A DNA stretch of 64,000 nt from Mesorhizobium loti (GTDB taxonomy: Bacteria > Pseudomonadota > Alphaproteobacteria > Rhizobiales > Rhizobiaceae): NCBI GenBank assembly GCA_002356515.1, contig AP017605.1, positions 2,418,001-2,482,000 of the forward strand, given 5' to 3'. This document shows, in pieces, positions 56,290 to 64,000 of this stretch. The translations under genes were made by a program, and so were the position numbers. The notes under the pieces were generated by a model. The model was not told where the DNA came from. It saw only the letters and a program-made list of their open reading frames with translations, and searched no databases. Numbering within the stretch: the first letter of the stretch is position 1; each line of letters begins with the position of its first letter.

Positions 56290-57140
56290 TTCTTGCCTCC
56301 AACGCCAATGCGGGTCATTCGGTCGAGCACGATGGCAAGCACGACGATGGCGAGGCCGGCTTCAAGCCCGAGATCGATGCGGCGAGAGCCGAGCGCGCGG
56401 TTGATTTCGGTACCCAGCCCACCGGCGCCGATGAGGGCCGCGAACACCACCATCGACAGCGACAGCATGATCGACTGCGTCAGGCCCGCCATGATGGTCG
56501 GCAGCGCCGAAGGCAGTTCCACCTTCCACAGAAGCTGGCTTTTGGTGGCGCCGAACGCCTCACCGGCCTCGATGATCGACTTCGGCACCGAGACGACACC
56601 GAGATGGGTGAGCCTGACCGCGGTCGGGATGACGAAGATGATGGTGACGATGAGGCCGGGCGCGTTGCCGAGGCCGAACAGCGTCAGCACCGGGATCAGG
56701 TAGACGAAGGTCGGCAGCGTCTGCATCAGGTCGAGCACCGGCAGCATGATGCGATAGACCTTCGGCTTGTGCGCCGCCCAGATGCCGAGCGGCACGCCGA
56801 TGGCCATGGCCATGGCGGCGGCGGCGACGACCAGCACCAGCGTCTGCACCGTCTGCTTCCACAGGTTCTGGTTGATGATGAAGATCAGGCCGAGGAAGAC
56901 GCCGATGGCGAGCGGCCGCGAGCGCTGCAGCAGCCATGCAATGATCGCGATGACCAGTGCCAGCAGCACCGGCGGCACCAGCAGCAGGACGTTGACCAGC
57001 CCGTCGAGGATGAAGTTGAGGCCATTGGAGAAGGCCCTGAAGATGGTATCGAAATTGTCGGTAAGGAAGCCGAAGAACGCCTTGCCCCAGGCGCCTATCG
57101 GGATCTTGTGATCGATCATGAATTGCGAAATCGGATCCAT
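56286..57140 (-). CDS. choW: Choline ABC transporter, permease
   Basis: 284 residues with about six membrane helices and the BPD-transport permease fold. Seen are LGIWAAHKPKVYRIMLPVLD, DLMQTLPTFVYLIPVLTLFG (the ProW signature), then the EAA-like loop EAGEAFGATKSQLLWKVELP before LPTIMAGLTQSIMLSLSM. It overlaps choV by four bases. A strong hairpin separates it from choX, so it should be expressed below the binding protein. Confidence 0.95.
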   Translation of the reverse strand: MDPISQFMIDHKIPIGAWGKAFFGFLTDNFDTIFRAFSNGLNFILDGLVNVLLLVPPVLLALVIAIIAWLLQRSRPLAIGVFLGLIFIINQNLWKQTVQTLVLVVAAAAMAMAIGVPLGIWAAHKPKVYRIMLPVLDLMQTLPTFVYLIPVLTLFGLGNAPGLIVTIIFVIPTAVRLTHLGVVSVPKSIIEAGEAFGATKSQLLWKVELPSALPTIMAGLTQSIMLSLSMVVFAALIGAGGLGTEINRALGSRRIDLGLEAGLAIVVLAIVLDRMTRIGVGGKK

Positions 57141-57211
57141 CTCACCCCTCTTCGTCCAGGAGCCGCCCTGCTCTCGGCTCGCGCAACGTCATCTTGTCAC
57201 AGGATATGAAA

Positions 57212-57242
57212 AAGGGCAGCCTTTTCTAAGATGGCTGCCCTT
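57212..57242 (-). terminator. Hairpin between choX and choW (partial terminator)
   Basis: A 10-bp stem AAGGGCAGCC (57212-57221) / GGCTGCCCTT (57233-57242) with an 11-base loop. On the minus strand it is followed by a T-run (CCCTTTTTC), the shape of a rho-independent terminator. Position inside the operon, after the substrate-binding gene, suggests partial read-through to choWV. Confidence 0.82.
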
Positions 57243-57272
57243 CCTGGTTCGGCCTTGCCGAATTCAGTCGGC

Positions 57273-58208
57273 TCAGCTTCCGAGCGCGGTCTTGACCGCT
57301 GCCGCGGCATCGCCACCGTCGAAGGTGGTCACGCCGGCGAGCCATGGCTTGACCGCGTCCGGGTTCTTCTTAAGCCAGTCGGTCGCCACCGTGGCGGCGT
57401 CGCCACCCTTAAGGATCGCGTCCATCATCTGGCCTTCCATGTCCAGATTGAACTTCAAATTGGCGATGAACTTGCCGGCGTTCGGGCACTCGGTGGTGTA
57501 GCCCTTGCGCACATTGGTGAACACGGTGGCGGCGCCGAAGCCGCTGTCGCCCATGCCGTCGAGATAGGTGATCTTCATGGCGCCCATCACCGGATGCGGC
57601 GTCCAGCCGAGGAAGGCGATCCACTCATTGTTCTTCATCGACTGCTCGGCCTGGGTCAGCATGCCGGCCTCCGAGGATTCGACCAGCTCGAAGCCGTCGA
57701 GATTGTCCTTCGGGTTCTTGATCATGTCGAGGATGATGCGGTTGCCGTCATTGCCGGCTTCGATGCCGTAGATCTTGCCGTTGAACTTGTCCTTGAACTT
57801 GCCAAGGTCGGTCAGCGACTTGACGCCGGCATCCGCGACATAGGTCGGCACGACGATGCCATAGCCGGCGCCGGTCAGGTTCGTGCTGATGGTCTCGACC
57901 GAGCCATCGGCGGTGTAATCCTTGATGTCGTTGGTCATCGACGGCATCCAGTTGCCGAGGAAGACATCGAGGTCCTTGTTCTTCAGCGAAGCCATGGTCA
58001 CCGGCACCGACAGCTGGATCACCTTCGGCTCGTAGCCGAGCGCGGTGAGCAGCACCGAGGCAACCCCGGTGGTCGCCTGGATGTCGGTCCAGCCGACATC
58101 GGAAAGACGCACGGTCTTGCAGCTTGCGGCGTCGCCGGCGAAGGCGGCGCTCGTCGACAACAAAGCCGCCAGGCCGAGGCCGGCGGCGAAGGAATTCATA
58201 CGCGACAT
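57273..58208 (-). CDS. choX: Choline ABC transporter, substrate-binding protein
   Basis: 311 residues with a signal peptide (cleavage near AFA-GD). Aromatic cage residues at W40, W87, Y116 and W202 match, offset by a constant three, the W43/W90/Y119/W205 box I recall for Sinorhizobium meliloti ChoX; N153 also agrees. The binding is therefore probably choline rather than glycine betaine, though the latter remains possible. Periplasmic. First gene of the choXWV operon. Confidence 0.95.
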   Translation of the reverse strand: MSRMNSFAAGLGLAALLSTSAAFAGDAASCKTVRLSDVGWTDIQATTGVASVLLTALGYEPKVIQLSVPVTMASLKNKDLDVFLGNWMPSMTNDIKDYTADGSVETISTNLTGAGYGIVVPTYVADAGVKSLTDLGKFKDKFNGKIYGIEAGNDGNRIILDMIKNPKDNLDGFELVESSEAGMLTQAEQSMKNNEWIAFLGWTPHPVMGAMKITYLDGMGDSGFGAATVFTNVRKGYTTECPNAGKFIANLKFNLDMEGQMMDAILKGGDAATVATDWLKKNPDAVKPWLAGVTTFDGGDAAAAVKTALGS

Positions 58209-58465
58209 AGTTAGTCTCCCATTGTGATTCTTTGGCGAAGCGTAGTTACGGTTTCTCTGCCCGCCTTGTTTCGTCAGCCAAACACCATTCTGGTGTGGAT
58301 TCAAGCGTTAAGGCAATCACGATCAACGGCGCGGACTGGCCAATCAGCGACACGGTTGACGCTTTTGTCGCGCCAAGCATCTTTTTCACGGGCAAGGCTG
58401 CTTTTTCGGGGGAATGCGTTGGCGGCCCCTCCCCGCGCGGAGGCAAGTCAGCTTAAAAAGATCGC

Positions 58466-59077
58466 ATGGCCAAGCTCTATTTCCACTACGCGACGATGAA
58501 TGCCGGCAAGACGACGATGCTCTTGCAGGCCTCGTACAATTATCGCGAGCGCGGCATGACGACGATGCTGTTCGTCGCCGGCCACTACCGCAAGGGCGAC
58601 AGCGGCTTGATCTCGTCGCGCATCGGGCTGGAGACCGAGGCCGAGATGTTCCGCGACGGCGACGATTTGTTCGCCCGCGTCGCCGAGCATCACGATCATA
58701 CGACGGTGCATTGCGTCTTCGTCGACGAGGCCCAATTCCTCGAGGAGGAGCAGGTCTGGCAATTGGCCCGCATCGCCGACCGGCTGAACATCCCGGTGAT
58801 GTGCTACGGCCTGCGCACCGATTTCCAGGGCAAGCTGTTTTCCGGCTCGCGCGCGCTGCTGGCCATCGCCGACGATCTGCGCGAGGTGCGCACCATCTGC
58901 CGCTGCGGCCGCAAGGCGACGATGGTGGTGCGCCTCGGCGCCGACGGCAAGGTGGCCCGCCAGGGCGAACAGGTGGCGATCGGCAAGGATGTCTATGTCT
59001 CGCTCTGCCGCCGCCACTGGGAAGAAGAAATGGGCCGCGCCGCGCCCGACGATTTCATCGGCTTCATGAAATCCTGA
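58466..59077 (+). CDS. tdk: Thymidine kinase
   Basis: 203 residues of the type II thymidine kinase. It shows the P-loop ATMNAGKTTMLLQASYNY, the Walker B-like VFVDEAQFLEEEQV, the lasso region MCYGLRTDFQGKLFSGSRAL and a zinc site of CRCGRKAT with a late CRRHW. It salvages thymidine to dTMP. The gene ends 22 bases before the convergent EamA transporter stop. Confidence 0.97.
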   Translation: MAKLYFHYATMNAGKTTMLLQASYNYRERGMTTMLFVAGHYRKGDSGLISSRIGLETEAEMFRDGDDLFARVAEHHDHTTVHCVFVDEAQFLEEEQVWQLARIADRLNIPVMCYGLRTDFQGKLFSGSRALLAIADDLREVRTICRCGRKATMVVRLGADGKVARQGEQVAIGKDVYVSLCRRHWEEEMGRAAPDDFIGFMKS

Positions 59078-59099
59078 TCACGCTTCCGTGCGATCCGCC

Positions 59100-59996
59100 T
59101 CAGGCCGCCGAGACACGCGATAGCGGAAACCGCCATCCCAGCCGGACACCCAGCGTCGCCACGGCGATCAGCACCATGCCGGCGGCCTGTGCCGGCCCGA
59201 GCGGATGCCCGTAGATCGCCCAGTCGATGATGATGGCAACGACCGGATAGATGAAGGTGATGATGCCGATCACCGGCGTCGTCAGGCGTGGAAAGGCCGA
59301 GTTCATCAGCACATAGGCAATGCCGGTGTGCAGCACGCCGATGCTGACCAGCCAGCCCCATGAATGCGCTGGAATAGGCTCGCCGATCCCGGCGAAAGGC
59401 GCGAGCATGACGATTCCGACGATCGTCTGGCAGAGCACGGTGACTTCCGCGCGCTGCTGGCCTAGCCCCTTGGCGAGGATCGTCGCCACCGCATAGAGCA
59501 GCGCGGCAACCAGCGTCAGCACGATGCCCAGCACCCATGCCGCACTGGCTTGCGCATGCGAAACCACCAGCCCGCTGGCCAGCACGACGCCAAGGAACGC
59601 GCCAAACATCCACAGGATCTGGTCGAGCGCGATGCGCTCCTTGAGAAAGATCACGCCGATGACGACCACGAAGAAGGGCTGCACGTGATAGACGATCGTC
59701 GTCGTGGCGATCGACGTCATGGCGAAGCCGGCGAAGAAGGCGGTCCAGCTCAGCACCATGCAGGCACCGGCAAGTGCCGCCAGCGCGAGGCGGGACGGCG
59801 ACAGCGTCCTGTCCGGCAAATAGCCGCGCTGCAGGCACCAGGCGCCGAGGAACATGGCGCCAAACACGCAGCGCCAGAACACGATCGTCACGGGATGAAG
59901 CCCCGCTTCCGTGACGAAGGCGCCAACCGTGCCGGCGATCGTCATTGCAAAGGCCAGGCTCGCGGCCGGAAAACGGGAAGTTGGCAGGTCCTTCAT
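59100..59996 (-). CDS. DMT-superfamily (EamA) transporter
   Basis: 298 residues with about ten membrane helices in two EamA repeats: repeat 1 contains VTIVFWRCVFGAMFLGAWCL, repeat 2 the segment VLCQTIVGIVMLAPFAGIGE. Typical exporters of metabolites or amino acids, cargo unknown. It is divergent from a LysR regulator with a 99-base gap carrying a palindrome, so regulation by that protein is likely. Confidence 0.9.
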   Translation of the reverse strand: MKDLPTSRFPAASLAFAMTIAGTVGAFVTEAGLHPVTIVFWRCVFGAMFLGAWCLQRGYLPDRTLSPSRLALAALAGACMVLSWTAFFAGFAMTSIATTTIVYHVQPFFVVVIGVIFLKERIALDQILWMFGAFLGVVLASGLVVSHAQASAAWVLGIVLTLVAALLYAVATILAKGLGQQRAEVTVLCQTIVGIVMLAPFAGIGEPIPAHSWGWLVSIGVLHTGIAYVLMNSAFPRLTTPVIGIITFIYPVVAIIIDWAIYGHPLGPAQAAGMVLIAVATLGVRLGWRFPLSRVSAA

Positions 59997-60053
59997 CGAA
60001 GGCTCCTCAAACGGGCGAAACCCATCAGGCCAGCAGGATAGCTTTCAAACAAG

Positions 60054-60079
60054 CGAATAGATTTGGACATAGCTATTCG
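60054..60079. promoter_or_regulatory. LysR-type operator candidate
   Basis: CGAATAG (60054-60060) and CTATTCG (60073-60079) form a perfect 7-bp inverted repeat with a 12-base spacer, in the divergent gap between the EamA and LysR genes and 16 bases before the LysR ATG. The shape fits a LysR binding site and autoregulation. Confidence 0.6.
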
Positions 60080-60095
60080 ATATGCTGATACCACC

Positions 60096-60953
60096 ATGGC
60101 TACTCCGCTTGACCTCACCCTCCTGAAAACCTTCGTCGCCGTCGTCGAGAGCGGCAGCCTGTCCAATGCGGCACCTCGAGTCGGCCGCAGCCAGTCGGCG
60201 GTCTCAATGCAGATGCAGCGGCTGGAGGAGATGGTGGGCAACCAGCTTCTGGTGCGCGGCCCCCGATCCGTGACGCCCAACGCCATCGGCGAGGACTTTC
60301 TCATCTATGCGCGCCGGCTGCTGAAGCTGTCGGACGAGGCCTGGGCGAGCGTCACGCGGCCGAAGGAGACGGGCAGCGTCCGTCTTGGCGTGCCGGACGA
60401 CTATGCCGCCTTCCTTCTGCCGCCTGTCCTGTCGCGCTTTGCCGAGGATCACCCGCTGGTAACGGTGGAGCTGATCTGCGAACAATCGACCGCGCTGGTG
60501 AAAACCCTGGCGGAAGGGCGGCTCGACCTGGCGATCGTCACTCGTTTGCCGGACCAGCCGCTCGACGTCATCCGGCTGGAACGTTTCGTCTGGGTCGCCT
60601 CGCCAAACCATGTCGCCTGGCAGGCCGATCCCTTACCCGTCGCGCTGTTCGAGCCCGGCTGCGCCGCCAGGATGAGCGTCCTGCAGGCGCTCGGCGAAGC
60701 CGACCGATCCTACCGTTGCACCTATTCCAGCGCCTCCCTGCTTGGTCTGATCGCGGTCGTGCAGGCAGGGCTCGCCGTCGCTGGCCTCGCCCAGCGCAGC
60801 GTGCCCCAGTCGCTGCGCATTATCGGTGCCAATGAAGGGCTTCCCGCACTGCCGGATCTCGAAGTCGGCATCCTGCGCAACCCGCTGTCGACGACGCCGG
60901 CGGTCGATCGGCTGTATGATTTCCTGCGCCGCGACCTCGCGCAGCAGACCTGA
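60096..60953 (+). CDS. LysR-family transcriptional regulator
   Basis: 285 residues. The N-terminal winged helix LTLLKTFVAVVESGSLSNAA with RVGRSQSAVSMQMQRLEEMV is followed by a periplasmic-binding-like effector domain (GSVRLGVPDDYAAFLLPPVL, then GRLDLAIVTRLPDQPLDV). The ATG at 60096 gives the standard N-terminus; the upstream in-frame start at 60063 would overlap the operator candidate. The ligand is unknown; the divergent EamA transporter is the likely target. Confidence 0.92.
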   Translation: MATPLDLTLLKTFVAVVESGSLSNAAPRVGRSQSAVSMQMQRLEEMVGNQLLVRGPRSVTPNAIGEDFLIYARRLLKLSDEAWASVTRPKETGSVRLGVPDDYAAFLLPPVLSRFAEDHPLVTVELICEQSTALVKTLAEGRLDLAIVTRLPDQPLDVIRLERFVWVASPNHVAWQADPLPVALFEPGCAARMSVLQALGEADRSYRCTYSSASLLGLIAVVQAGLAVAGLAQRSVPQSLRIIGANEGLPALPDLEVGILRNPLSTTPAVDRLYDFLRRDLAQQT

Positions 60954-61073
60954 GATCATCGTCCGGCCACAGACAATTGGGCGAAGGTCCGCCCTTGCCA
61001 ATCCGCCACGATGCAGCGTTTGTTAAGGCCTCGGTCCTATAAGGCCGTCAGCCAGAGCTCTCCGGGGTCAGCC

Positions 61074-61463
61074 ATGCTTCGAGCCGTTTCCTCAGCCAGC
61101 CTTCTTCTCATTGCCACCTCGATTGCCGCCCATGCCGGCGGCGACCCCGTGCAAGGCAAGCACGTTTTCAACCGCTGCATCGCCTGCCATGAGGCGGCCA
61201 GCGACCGCGACAAGGTCGGCCCGCATCTCAAGGGTGTGGTCGGACGCACCGCTGGCACCGCGGAAAGCTTCCTTGGCCATTATTCCGAGGCAATGAAGGG
61301 CGCGGGCGCCGCCGGTCTTGTCTGGGACGAGGCAAATCTTGCTGAGTATCTCCGGGCCCCCAAGCTCAAGGTTCCTGGCAACAAAATGGCGTTTGGCGGC
61401 CTGACCAATGATGACGACATCGCCAATGTCATCGCCTATCTGAAGGCCGATCCGAAGCCCTGA
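61074..61463 (+). CDS. Cytochrome c, class I
   Basis: 129 residues with a signal peptide (LRAVSSASLLLIATSIAAHA) and the haem motif C35-I-A-C38-H39, with KVGPHLKGVVGR. A distal Met in GNKMAFGG is the sixth ligand. It resembles cytochrome c2/c550 and could carry electrons from the bc1 complex encoded at 26-29 kb to an oxidase; that link is inference. Confidence 0.92.
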   Translation: MLRAVSSASLLLIATSIAAHAGGDPVQGKHVFNRCIACHEAASDRDKVGPHLKGVVGRTAGTAESFLGHYSEAMKGAGAAGLVWDEANLAEYLRAPKLKVPGNKMAFGGLTNDDDIANVIAYLKADPKP

Positions 61464-61772
61464 GCGAGCGCCGGTGCGGCACGGCCGCATCGATATGTTT
61501 GCCTGCAACCGGTTCAATCCCTTGCCGAATTCAGCATCTCCGCGTCGGCGAAGACCGGTTGCTTTGCCGGCATGAAAGTTCAATGGTAATTGAACTAGTT
61601 CCGGCTTACCGGCTAATCACGCTATGACCCCACCTTCATTGTCTTTCAAGGTCTTGGCGGATTCTTTTGTTTTCACGCCGCCCTTGTCTTCACGTCTTTC
61701 AATCCCCGGATGCCCCACATATATTCGCCGCTGTTCGCAACCAGCGACCGGAAGCCGAAGCGGGAGGCCCCT
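61464..61772. other. Gap between cytochrome c and coiled-coil gene
   Basis: 309 bases with no gene. A perfect palindrome AGTTCAAT (61577-61584) / ATTGAACT (61589-61596) with a GGTA spacer is a candidate operator for the downstream genes. A CGGGAGG ribosome-binding site precedes the coiled-coil ATG. Confidence 0.5.
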
Positions 61773-62861
61773 ATGGCGACATTGCAGAATTTCGATGCCG
61801 AAATTGCCAAGACCAAGCAGGTCGTCCAGGACATGCGCACCAAGATCGAGCAGTCCGGTACCGTGCTCGACACGTTCGCTACCGCTGACAAGAAGATCGG
61901 CGACGCCAATTTCGACATCGAGAACGCCCGCATCGAGGATGTGCTGAAGCAGCAGAAGGTGATGGAAGGCAACATTGCCGACCTGATCATCGGCCTTGAG
62001 GACGCCACCAACGTCTTCGGCGCCGAGTTCGAGAGCATGAAGAACTACACTGGCTGGGAAAACTTCGTTGGCGTCTTCTCGGCGCAGCGCAAGCAACGCC
62101 TGCGCACCGACCGCGTCCGCAACATGTCGCTGGCCGGCAATCTGCAGGAACTGCTGGCCAAGTCCGACACCATCGTCGGCATCCTCAAGGCGCAGAAGGA
62201 GGTCCTCGACCAGCGCTACAAAACCTCCGAGGCCAGCCTGTCGCAGGTGATCGAGCGCCGCAAGGTCACCATGACCAACCTCGAAGCCGTGCAGAAGCGG
62301 ATCGAGGAGCTCAACCCGATGCTGCTCGACATCGAAAACAAGATCGCCGCCTCGACCAGCCAGAAGGACCGCACGCAGCTCGAGGGCGAGCGCTCCAAGC
62401 TCGCCACCGAATACAACGAGAAGCAGGCCAAGGAGCAGGAACTGCTGGCCGAAAGCCAGACGCTGGAGCGTTACACCTCGATGTTCCAGACCTTCGTCGA
62501 TTCGCTCAACAACCAGATCGCCGCGCAGTCGACACTGATCAACAAGCTGACCATCGATACCGAGCAGCGCATCGTGCTCTACAAGGCGCTGGAAGATTCC
62601 TTGAAGACCGCCGCCCAGCAGGACGTCGCCCACAAGATCAACACGCTGGGCAGCCAGGTCGACAACACGGCGGAAGAAACCATGGCCGGCATCGGCGCCG
62701 CCTCGCAGAAGCACATTGGCGACCTGCTTGAGATGCACGAGAAGAACATGGTCGCCAGCGCCGACATCCAGCGCCGCAAGAAGCTCGCCGACGATGCCTT
62801 CGCCCGCCGCTTCGACGAAGTGCTGAAGAAGCACAATTCGGCCAACTACGTGCAGTCATAA
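61773..62861 (+). CDS. Coiled-coil protein, conserved hypothetical
   Basis: 362 residues, almost entirely helical with long coiled coils (residues about 10-75 and 130-260) and no signal peptide or membrane segment. Examples are QNFDAEIAKTKQVVQDMRTK and SLSQVIERRKVTMTNLEAVQ. Superficially it resembles the TelA/tellurite-resistance type of helical protein, but no signature is clear, so I leave it unnamed. The next gene follows after 40 bases on the same strand and is probably a functional partner. Confidence 0.8.
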   Translation: MATLQNFDAEIAKTKQVVQDMRTKIEQSGTVLDTFATADKKIGDANFDIENARIEDVLKQQKVMEGNIADLIIGLEDATNVFGAEFESMKNYTGWENFVGVFSAQRKQRLRTDRVRNMSLAGNLQELLAKSDTIVGILKAQKEVLDQRYKTSEASLSQVIERRKVTMTNLEAVQKRIEELNPMLLDIENKIAASTSQKDRTQLEGERSKLATEYNEKQAKEQELLAESQTLERYTSMFQTFVDSLNNQIAAQSTLINKLTIDTEQRIVLYKALEDSLKTAAQQDVAHKINTLGSQVDNTAEETMAGIGAASQKHIGDLLEMHEKNMVASADIQRRKKLADDAFARRFDEVLKKHNSANYVQS

Positions 62862-62901
62862 TTGCCGCGCGCACCGGTGCGACAATCCCAGGGCTGACAG
62901 C

Positions 62902-64000
62902 ATGACCCCCGAAAACGACGCGGCGGCGCGGTATTTCTCGGCAATCACGGCCGCGCTCAACGGCCTTGAAGTGTTCATGCGCGACGACCGCTCGCCGCTT
63001 TACCGGCACGGCATCGTCGCCAAGATCGTTGCCGAATACATCGCCCGGCTCGACAAGTCCTTCTCCTGCTGGCGCAACCGGCTGGGCTTCATGGACACGT
63101 TCCGCATTTCGCGCGCCGAAAGCGGTTTTCCTGTCTTCCAGAACCTGCTCGAACTGGAAAACGATCGCCGCCAGGCGGATGCGCGGCTCGCCAACATCCC
63201 GCTCGCCGGCGAGCTGCGCGAGGAGATGGCCGACTTCATCCTGCGCCACAAGGAATTCCCCGAGGCGCTGCAGAAGTCGATGGCCGAGCGGCTCTATCTT
63301 GAGGACGTCAAGAGCGAGCAGACCTTTGGGTCGTTCACGCTGGCGCAGACCGCCAAGGTCTCGGTCAATCCGAAGACGGCATTGCCCTACTATCTCGTCC
63401 ATTGGGCAACCTTCGACGGCAGCGCCAACCTGCCTTTGGTCTACATGGTGACGGTGGAGGATTCCTCCGAAAATATGGTCAGCCAGCTCGTCGACCGGAA
63501 CGGCAAGCTCAACGACAAGGTCGACATTCCATTGCCGGTCGACGGCCTGCTCAATCCCGAGCTTGCCCATCGTTTCGACGATTTCACCGAGAAGAACTCC
63601 GCCTACACGCTCTCGCCGGCGACCATTGCGGTCAATCTCGACAAGGATTTCGAGCCGCTGCACCCCAAGCAATTGCGCCGCGTCGTGCTTGGCCCCTTTT
63701 ATTCGGCAGGGATTACCGACAACAATTCGACGGTGACGGAAGTGCTGGCCAAGGTGCGCAAGCCCGAAAACGCCTGGCTGCTGACCTGGACCATCCAGGA
63801 GGTCTATTCCAAGGGCGAGAAGCCCGGCCGCAAGGGGCTGTTTTCCAGTGAGAAGACGACGCAGGAATTCTTCATCAACACCGACGACCTGGAAGCCGCG
63901 CGCCAGGGCGTGTCGAGCTACGAAAACCACGCACTGATCCCGCACGAGGCCTACCAGGCGCTCTACGCCGCCGGCGAAGCACAGAAGATCTTTGGCGGCT
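62902..64000 (+). CDS. Conserved hypothetical protein, cut by window end
   Basis: Open from the ATG at 62902 (MTPENDAAARYFSAITAALN) to the last base, 366 codons without a stop. The middle includes FGSFTLAQTAKVSVNPKTAL and HWATFDGSANLPLVYMVTVE; later LLTWTIQEVYSKGEKPGRKG. Codon use is typical of a real gene. No signal peptide or known domain was recognised. It follows the coiled-coil gene on the same strand. Confidence 0.78.
   Translation, partial: MTPENDAAARYFSAITAALNGLEVFMRDDRSPLYRHGIVAKIVAEYIARLDKSFSCWRNRLGFMDTFRISRAESGFPVFQNLLELENDRRQADARLANIPLAGELREEMADFILRHKEFPEALQKSMAERLYLEDVKSEQTFGSFTLAQTAKVSVNPKTALPYYLVHWATFDGSANLPLVYMVTVEDSSENMVSQLVDRNGKLNDKVDIPLPVDGLLNPELAHRFDDFTEKNSAYTLSPATIAVNLDKDFEPLHPKQLRRVVLGPFYSAGITDNNSTVTEVLAKVRKPENAWLLTWTIQEVYSKGEKPGRKGLFSSEKTTQEFFINTDDLEAARQGVSSYENHALIPHEAYQALYAAGEAQKIFGG

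Noticed and set aside
62638..63945. Minus-strand frame of 435 codons at the right end
   Set aside because: It is antisense to the coiled-coil gene and the cut gene at 62902, whose forward frames have better codon bias. No family signal.

Overview
The window is GC-rich, gene-dense chromosomal DNA of an alphaproteobacterium of the Rhizobiales. A Mesorhizobium-like genome fits best. The reasons are the rhizobial choline ABC system (choXWV), the petABC bc1 operon, ClpS, a MidA/NDUFAF7-type methyltransferase, an UbiK-type factor, rhizobium-type conserved hypotheticals and many palindromic intergenic repeats of the kind common in rhizobia. The species call is inference. No rRNA, tRNA or CRISPR array was recognised.

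Layout. 1-9 kb: the 3' end of an EnvZ-like kinase, a GT4 glycosyltransferase, a large palindromic repeat, csaA, a YbjN protein, a UbiK-like factor, a BrnA-like protein, then a tight run lgt - midA-like - pgeF - M24 peptidase-fold protein - lipoprotein. 9-17 kb: prs; an AraC regulator divergent from an Fsr-like MFS pump; an alpha/beta hydrolase divergent from an OhrR/MarR regulator; a Tat-exported hydrolase; rplY-pth; a broken small gene; a TPR protein; ychF. 19.1-21.2 kb: an AT-richer island with tcmP and a convergent, overlapping three-Cys-motif (Gp37/Gp68, DUF5131) gene. 21-30 kb: corA, two MaoC-like genes, apt, an NTF2-like protein, an exported hypothetical, a PhoN-type phosphatase, petABC and a cupin.

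30-42 kb: a minus-strand group of two ABC exporters, a GNAT and a DUF6665 protein, preceded by a small gene and a possible leader peptide; trmL; soxR; hemF; a DUF1059 protein; an exported protein and a subtilase; then a DUF1285 - Nudix - cca operon. 42-51 kb: an aerotolerance-type operon (moxR, DUF58, DUF4159, large membrane protein) with a 270-bp inverted-repeat element lodged exactly between moxR and the DUF58 gene. An intact IS5-type element follows, inserted into one arm of a palindromic repeat and flanked by a 7-bp duplication. 51-64 kb: clpS, three small exported or membrane proteins, an OmpR/EnvZ-type two-component pair, choVWX, tdk, an EamA exporter divergent from a LysR regulator, a cytochrome c, a coiled-coil protein and a large conserved protein cut by the window end.

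Most genes are core housekeeping genes. The accessory material is the tcmP/DUF5131 island, the IS, the inverted-repeat element and several palindromic repeat families, nearly all at gene ends. The points most worth following are the overlapping tcmP/DUF5131 pair, the moxR-DUF58 insertion, the M24-fold protein without canonical metal ligands, the 25-residue leader-like ORF with a perfect 17-bp hairpin upstream of the ABC exporters, and the choX-choW hairpin.
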